This document shows, piece after piece, positions 31,958 to 34,664 of a stretch of 34,664 nucleotides of DNA. The translations under genes and the position numbers were made by a program. The stretch's first letter is position 1, and each line of letters opens with the position of its first letter. The stretch comes from a virus. Under the pieces are notes generated by a model. It was not told where the DNA came from. It did no database searches and saw nothing but the letters and a program-made list of their open reading frames with translations. The DNA lies in the IMG/VR virus record IMGVR_UViG_3300035183_000745, positions 1 through 34,664 of that record. One strand, given 5' to 3'.

Positions 31958-31987
31958 GCCTGCGGGGATGCCTCCTGCCCCGCAGGC
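31958..31987. other. GC-rich perfect hairpin in the control region
   Basis: Arms GCCTGCGGGG (31958-31967) and CCCCGCAGGC (31978-31987) with a ten-base loop form a 10-bp stem. It has no T tract on either strand, so it is not a standard terminator. It lies seven bases before the mini-ORF ribosome site (minus) and near the 5' end of the plus-strand transcript. Confidence 0.6.
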
Positions 31988-32046
31988 CCTTCCGTACCAT
32001 CCACGCCGCCGCAAGAAACCCTACGAGTACAGCTCATACAAAGATG

Positions 32047-32283
32047 CTAGCGCCCCCAGACTATGTAGTATGGTGATTCTTGGGTCTCCGACGGTTTGGG
32101 CGCGAACGCCTCTTCTGGTAATCCCTGAATTAGGGAGTCTCTGGAGTGCGCCAAAAACTTTTCCAACGGAATAGGCGGGGCCGCATGGTGCCCCCACGCA
32201 TCGATGGTGGGATTCCACACATACCCGCATGCCTCTAGTATATCCTGCTTCGACTCATATTGCCCTAATGCTGTTTTATTCAT
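32047..32283 (-). CDS. Small protein of unknown function, 78 aa
   Basis: Unrecognised. It has an N-terminal helix (YESKQDILEACGYVW), a Trp/Asn/His-rich turn (NPTIDAWGHHAAPPIPLEKF) and a polar end. The ATG at 32283 has AGGAG seven bases upstream; an in-frame ATG six codons earlier lacks it. The gene starts inside the end of the ATPase gene, so it is translationally linked to it. Confidence 0.6.
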   Translation of the reverse strand: MNKTALGQYESKQDILEACGYVWNPTIDAWGHHAAPPIPLEKFLAHSRDSLIQGLPEEAFAPKPSETQESPYYIVWGR

Positions 32284-33307
32284 TTTGCACTCCTGTTCCA
32301 AGGGTGTAAAAATCCCCCTGCTTGATTAGCACACCAGCCTTTACAGCCTCCCCTAAACGGTTGCGTGTCGTGGTGATATTAACCCACCCCGCAGCCTGTG
32401 CAATTTGGTCCCGTGTCAGTGAGAGGCTGTGGGCGTCACGAAATGCCTGGATGATTTTTCCAAAAGATTTCCGAATTGTTCTGGCCTTGTGTAATTCTCG
32501 CACCTCCTCTGGCAGTTCCTCGTACCAGCGCCACCCGCCCGGACCCACTGAAAAGTACAGAGGTTGCGCCCGCACGCCCAAATTGGTCTTGATAAGCTCC
32601 AGGGAGCTATACACTGTTTGTTCCACTGCTATTTGCGACTTGATGGCGATGACGGAACGCGCCCGCGCCGTGAAGCCTACGGACCCCGCACCCCTATACT
32701 GGTCCGGCGTTTCCACCCCCTTCGTCCAATGCCGCACAAGGACAATGGCGGCGTGCGTATCCTTCGCCACTTTGGCAAGACCGCTGAGGAGGGGACGCAC
32801 CTCCTCTTGCCTATAGGTGTCCGCACGATCCGGCCAAAAATCCATGACAGGATCAATTACCACCAGTGTAGCATCTACACGCTGGATGAGGCTTTTCAGC
32901 GTGTGTGTTTTGTCTATACACCACTGCCACCCCTCATCAGGGAGGAGCACTGCACGGTCCAAATCAGCATGAACCAACTCCAATCGGGCGCGAAGCCTTC
33001 TAGGGGGATCCTCCGTCCCCAGATAAATGGTGTTTTGTGGGGCCAAAGCGCGCTGTCCCGGAAGGGCCTGGCCGCTCGATAAAGCGCCCGCCACAGCCAG
33101 CATCAAAAAAGATTTCCCACTCCCCGGATTGCCCTCCACAATCGTCACCTCTTCCCTGGGTATGTATGGTGTCCATAACCACGGCTCAGGTTCGGGTATA
33201 ACATCAACGGCTCTCACCAAAGGTCCACTGTCGTCGATAGTTCGGGAGGGGCGTGAAGGTAATGCAATAGACGCTCCTCCCACCTTGGAAAAATCTATTC
33301 TAGGCAT
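32276..33307 (-). CDS. RecA-fold ATPase of RepA/AAA_25 type, DNA-replication role likely, 343 aa
   Basis: Walker A is G59-NPGSGKS66. Walker B is LVVIDP (about 148-153), with Asp152. A VRHW motif follows at about 191-194, and a later GSVGFTARARSVIAIK segment is typical of AAA_25/RepA-type (hexameric helicase-like) ATPases. The C terminus (about 270-340) reads as a winged-helix domain with QAAGWVNITTTRNRLGEAV, likely DNA binding. It may be a phage replicative helicase/loader or a RepA-like replication protein. The ATG overlaps the previous gene by 13 bp. No primase or polymerase is visible in this window. Confidence 0.75.
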   Translation of the reverse strand: MPRIDFSKVGGASIALPSRPSRTIDDSGPLVRAVDVIPEPEPWLWTPYIPREEVTIVEGNPGSGKSFLMLAVAGALSSGQALPGQRALAPQNTIYLGTEDPPRRLRARLELVHADLDRAVLLPDEGWQWCIDKTHTLKSLIQRVDATLVVIDPVMDFWPDRADTYRQEEVRPLLSGLAKVAKDTHAAIVLVRHWTKGVETPDQYRGAGSVGFTARARSVIAIKSQIAVEQTVYSSLELIKTNLGVRAQPLYFSVGPGGWRWYEELPEEVRELHKARTIRKSFGKIIQAFRDAHSLSLTRDQIAQAAGWVNITTTRNRLGEAVKAGVLIKQGDFYTLGTGVQNE

Positions 33308-33579
33308 TGCGTCGCTGCGTATGTGAATGCCATTCGCGCCCGTTTGGCGTCCTGCACAAGGCCCTGCACGGTGGCAAGATCGTTACATTGCGGTCCACAC
33401 TGCGACACAGCATCAAATACGGCATCTTCCGCAGCCACCATTGCCACCGCCGCCCGCACCCCATCCGCGCAATTCCGCACGCGCCCCCCTCCCCGGTGGG
33501 AAACGGCCCAAAACAAACATGCAGTGTACAGCAACAAACCCGCAAAAAAGGGCAAAAGCCGATGTGTGTATGTGTTCAT
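33295..33579 (-). CDS. Small membrane-anchored Cys-containing protein, 94 aa
   Basis: A single N-terminal hydrophobic helix (LLPFFAGLLLYTACLFWAV) follows a short basic start. The remaining 65 residues (about 30-94) are helical with four cysteines (Cys37, 61, 65, 92), suitable for disulfides outside the cytoplasm. ATG at 33579 has a strong GGAGG five bases upstream. A longer in-frame reading upstream to 33984 passes through the repeat region and is rejected. It could be a signal-anchored periplasmic protein made early after infection. Function unknown. Confidence 0.6.
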   Translation of the reverse strand: MNTYTHRLLPFFAGLLLYTACLFWAVSHRGGGRVRNCADGVRAAVAMVAAEDAVFDAVSQCGPQCNDLATVQGLVQDAKRARMAFTYAATQCLE

Positions 33580-34001
33580 GATACCTCCATAATACCGCAC
33601 AATATACCAAAACGACACCAGGCAGGCAAGCACCCGCCCAAAAACCCGCCCAACCAACCCTTTTGGTCGGGTGGTCACCACCCGCCCGGCCACCCAACCC
33701 TTAAGAAATTTGGTCGGTCGGGTGCCCGACCCGCCCGCGTGGGCGAGCGGAGTCACTACCGCGTGACTCCTCCGCACGCTCTGCGGTCGCCCTCCCCCTC
33801 CGGTTGTCCCTTCGGGGGCGTGCGCCCGCTCCGCGTGCATCGCACCACAGGCAAAAAACGCTGTTCTACCTGCTAGAATACCCCGGTTGCCGGTATGCCT
33901 TCCGGCCTTGCTTAGCACCTTCCTTTCTGGTACAATACCGGATACACTGGGCATTGTGTATCTACGATGTGGCATTCGGTCCATTCAAGCCCACCCCACC
34001 A
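33580..34001. repeat. Repeat-rich non-coding region (about 420 bp)
   Basis: No ATG-initiated gene with a ribosome site lies here. It holds several perfect inverted repeats: CGGGTGGT-c-ACCACCCG (33668-33684), GGTCGGG-tg-CCCGACC (33716-33731) and GGAGTCAC-6-GTGACTCC (33749-33770). Direct copies of an ACCCGCCC core recur in 33630-33735 (at least four). GC-rich and hairpin-forming, it precedes the promoter for the ATPase operon. A replication origin or operator cluster is plausible. Confidence 0.65.
33601..33629 (-). promoter_or_regulatory. Candidate promoter for the membrane protein/ATPase operon
   Basis: TTGCCT (33629..33624) and TATATT (33606..33601) are 17 bases apart on the minus strand (four and five of six). 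The start would be just upstream of the GGAGG ribosome site of the 94-aa gene. Confidence 0.5.
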
Positions 34002-34346
34002 TCAATGCGCCATCGGCTCTTGCCCTTCAACGAGGCTCACCTCAGCGGGCCAGCACAACAGCACCTGTACGCCCTTCACCGGGTTGTCCAGCCGAACGGA
34101 CAACAACCAGCGCGTGTCTTCCGGACTGATACCGGGCCGCGTGTAACCCGTGATGGTGCCCGTTGAACCCTTGGGAATAAACGTCAGATGCTGAATCTCC
34201 CGCACGCCACAGGTCAGCTGCACCCGTGAGCCAACGGGCATGGTTTCCGCGTATGGGTTGCCCGCGCCTGTGTGTTTCATCGGAAACAGCCCCGACGCTT
34301 TTCCCGGCGCAACCAACCTGTCTTGTTCTTGTTTCCGTCTAGCCAT
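34002..34346 (-). CDS. SH3/KOW-like small protein, 114 aa
   Basis: The N terminus is basic (MARRKQEQDRLVAPGKAS). The rest is an SH3-like barrel: GSRVQLTC, a loop, then FIPKGSTGTITGYTRPG, then WLLSVRLDNP and GVQVLLCWPAEVSLVEG. This order is close to KOW or DUF4314-like small domains that bind nucleic acid or proteins. The ATG overlaps the TAA of the preceding gene (TAATG). It probably belongs to the early module; the exact role is not known. Confidence 0.6.
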   Translation of the reverse strand: MARRKQEQDRLVAPGKASGLFPMKHTGAGNPYAETMPVGSRVQLTCGVREIQHLTFIPKGSTGTITGYTRPGISPEDTRWLLSVRLDNPVKGVQVLLCWPAEVSLVEGQEPMAH

Positions 34347-34664
34347 TATCGGTCCCCCATATGCTCCCCAATTATATGCACAACGCAGCGGAGGGCCTGC
34401 TCCATTGTGCTGTGGGGAAACCCAACAAACTCCCGGATAAACGGGTGGTGATATGGTGAGGACTCGTCCGGGGGAAGCACCGCGACCACGGGAATGCGTA
34501 GCATATACGCCCATGCAAGCTCCGCCACCGAGCCGATGGAAGGCTGCGTGTGGGGCGTGTCCAGACGAGCCAGTACAACAGATGCGCGCCGTATATCATT
34601 CGCGTCGCGCTCCACAATGGCGCGGCTCGTATATTTGCCGTGCTGCGGTGTGGTGCGAGCCGTA
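34346..34664 (-). CDS. Nucleoside 2-deoxyribosyltransferase-like enzyme, C-terminal part (truncated by window)
   Basis: The visible 105 residues read through the window edge, so the start is missing. They contain a helix with VERDANDIRRASVVLARLD and the motif SIGSVAELAWAY followed by a strand (PVVAVLPPD), which is the Glu-containing catalytic stretch of nucleoside 2-deoxyribosyltransferases (Glu of AELAWAY). These enzymes swap bases on deoxyribonucleosides for DNA-precursor salvage. The remaining C terminus (HPFIREFVGFPHSTMEQALR) matches the family end. A related TIR-like nucleotide hydrolase is the alternative. Confidence 0.6.
   Translation of the reverse strand, partial: TARTTPQHGKYTSRAIVERDANDIRRASVVLARLDTPHTQPSIGSVAELAWAYMLRIPVVAVLPPDESSPYHHPFIREFVGFPHSTMEQALRCVVHIIGEHMGDR

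Noticed and set aside
31958-31987. Hairpin as a rho-independent terminator
   Set aside because: Neither strand has a T tract after the stem (CTTTGG on minus, CCTTCC on plus).
31931-32174. Plus-strand gene downstream of the consensus promoter
   Set aside because: The open frame from 31941 (TTG, or an ATG at 31968) has no proper ribosome site, crosses the hairpin, and shows no recognisable protein pattern.
599-33876. Many plus-strand open frames, some over 150 codons
   Set aside because: They lie opposite real minus-strand genes, have atypical composition (Arg, Cys, Ser, Pro rich) and lack ribosome sites.
33580-33984. N-terminal extension of the 94-aa gene to 33984
   Set aside because: It reads through the GC-rich repeat region and a promoter, has an unusual Arg/Gly composition, and the ATG at 33579 has an excellent ribosome site.

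Overview
This window looks like the structural (late) module, plus the edge of an early/DNA-metabolism module, of a tailed double-stranded DNA phage. Every gene I can support is read from the minus strand, so the biological order runs from high to low coordinates. The gene set is most like a short-tailed (podovirus-like) phage of a bacterium: AT-hook small terminase, large terminase, portal, scaffold, capsid, two connector/adaptor-like proteins, a beta-propeller tail protein, fibres, then three very large internal or ejection-type proteins. There is no tape measure, sheath, tail-tube or baseplate series. I saw no tRNA, integrase, CRISPR array or insertion sequence. A lipobox-bearing small protein suits a Gram-negative host but does not prove one. 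Host and genus cannot be named from the sequence alone.

Right end (about 31.9-34.7 kb, transcribed first): a nucleoside 2-deoxyribosyltransferase-like gene cut by the window edge; an SH3/KOW-like small protein; about 420 bp of non-coding DNA rich in inverted and direct repeats, with a candidate promoter; a small anchored protein; a RecA-fold RepA/AAA_25-type ATPase; and a small unknown protein. Next is a control region at 31.87-31.99 kb. It holds a perfect-consensus plus-strand promoter back to back with a minus-strand promoter, with their -35 boxes sharing an 11-bp palindrome, beside a ribbon-helix-helix regulator gene.

Packaging and head (about 22.4-31.7 kb): TerS, an unknown protein, TerL, a small helical protein, portal, a second small helical protein, scaffold, a 53-codon gene, then a promoter, the major capsid protein and a minor head protein. 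A strong hairpin terminator follows. After it come a small beta-rich protein, a coiled-coil protein and an adaptor.

Tail and appendages (about 8.7-22.4 kb): lytic transglycosylase, second adaptor, beta-propeller tail/nozzle candidate, FN3/LamG fibre, a Cys/His-rich putative zinc protein, several small proteins including a lipoprotein, a beta-helix-like fibre, a protein with eight 22-residue repeats, small beta-rich virion-type proteins, and a Gly/Pro-rich low-complexity protein with 44-bp direct repeats in its gene.

Left end (0.15-8.8 kb): a holin-like or membrane-anchored small protein, a GNAT-like small protein and three large proteins (692, 515 and 1491 aa) that probably form the DNA-ejection apparatus. 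Genes are very tightly packed, with many TAATG, ATGA, GTGA and TGATG overlaps, so much of the module is probably translationally coupled.
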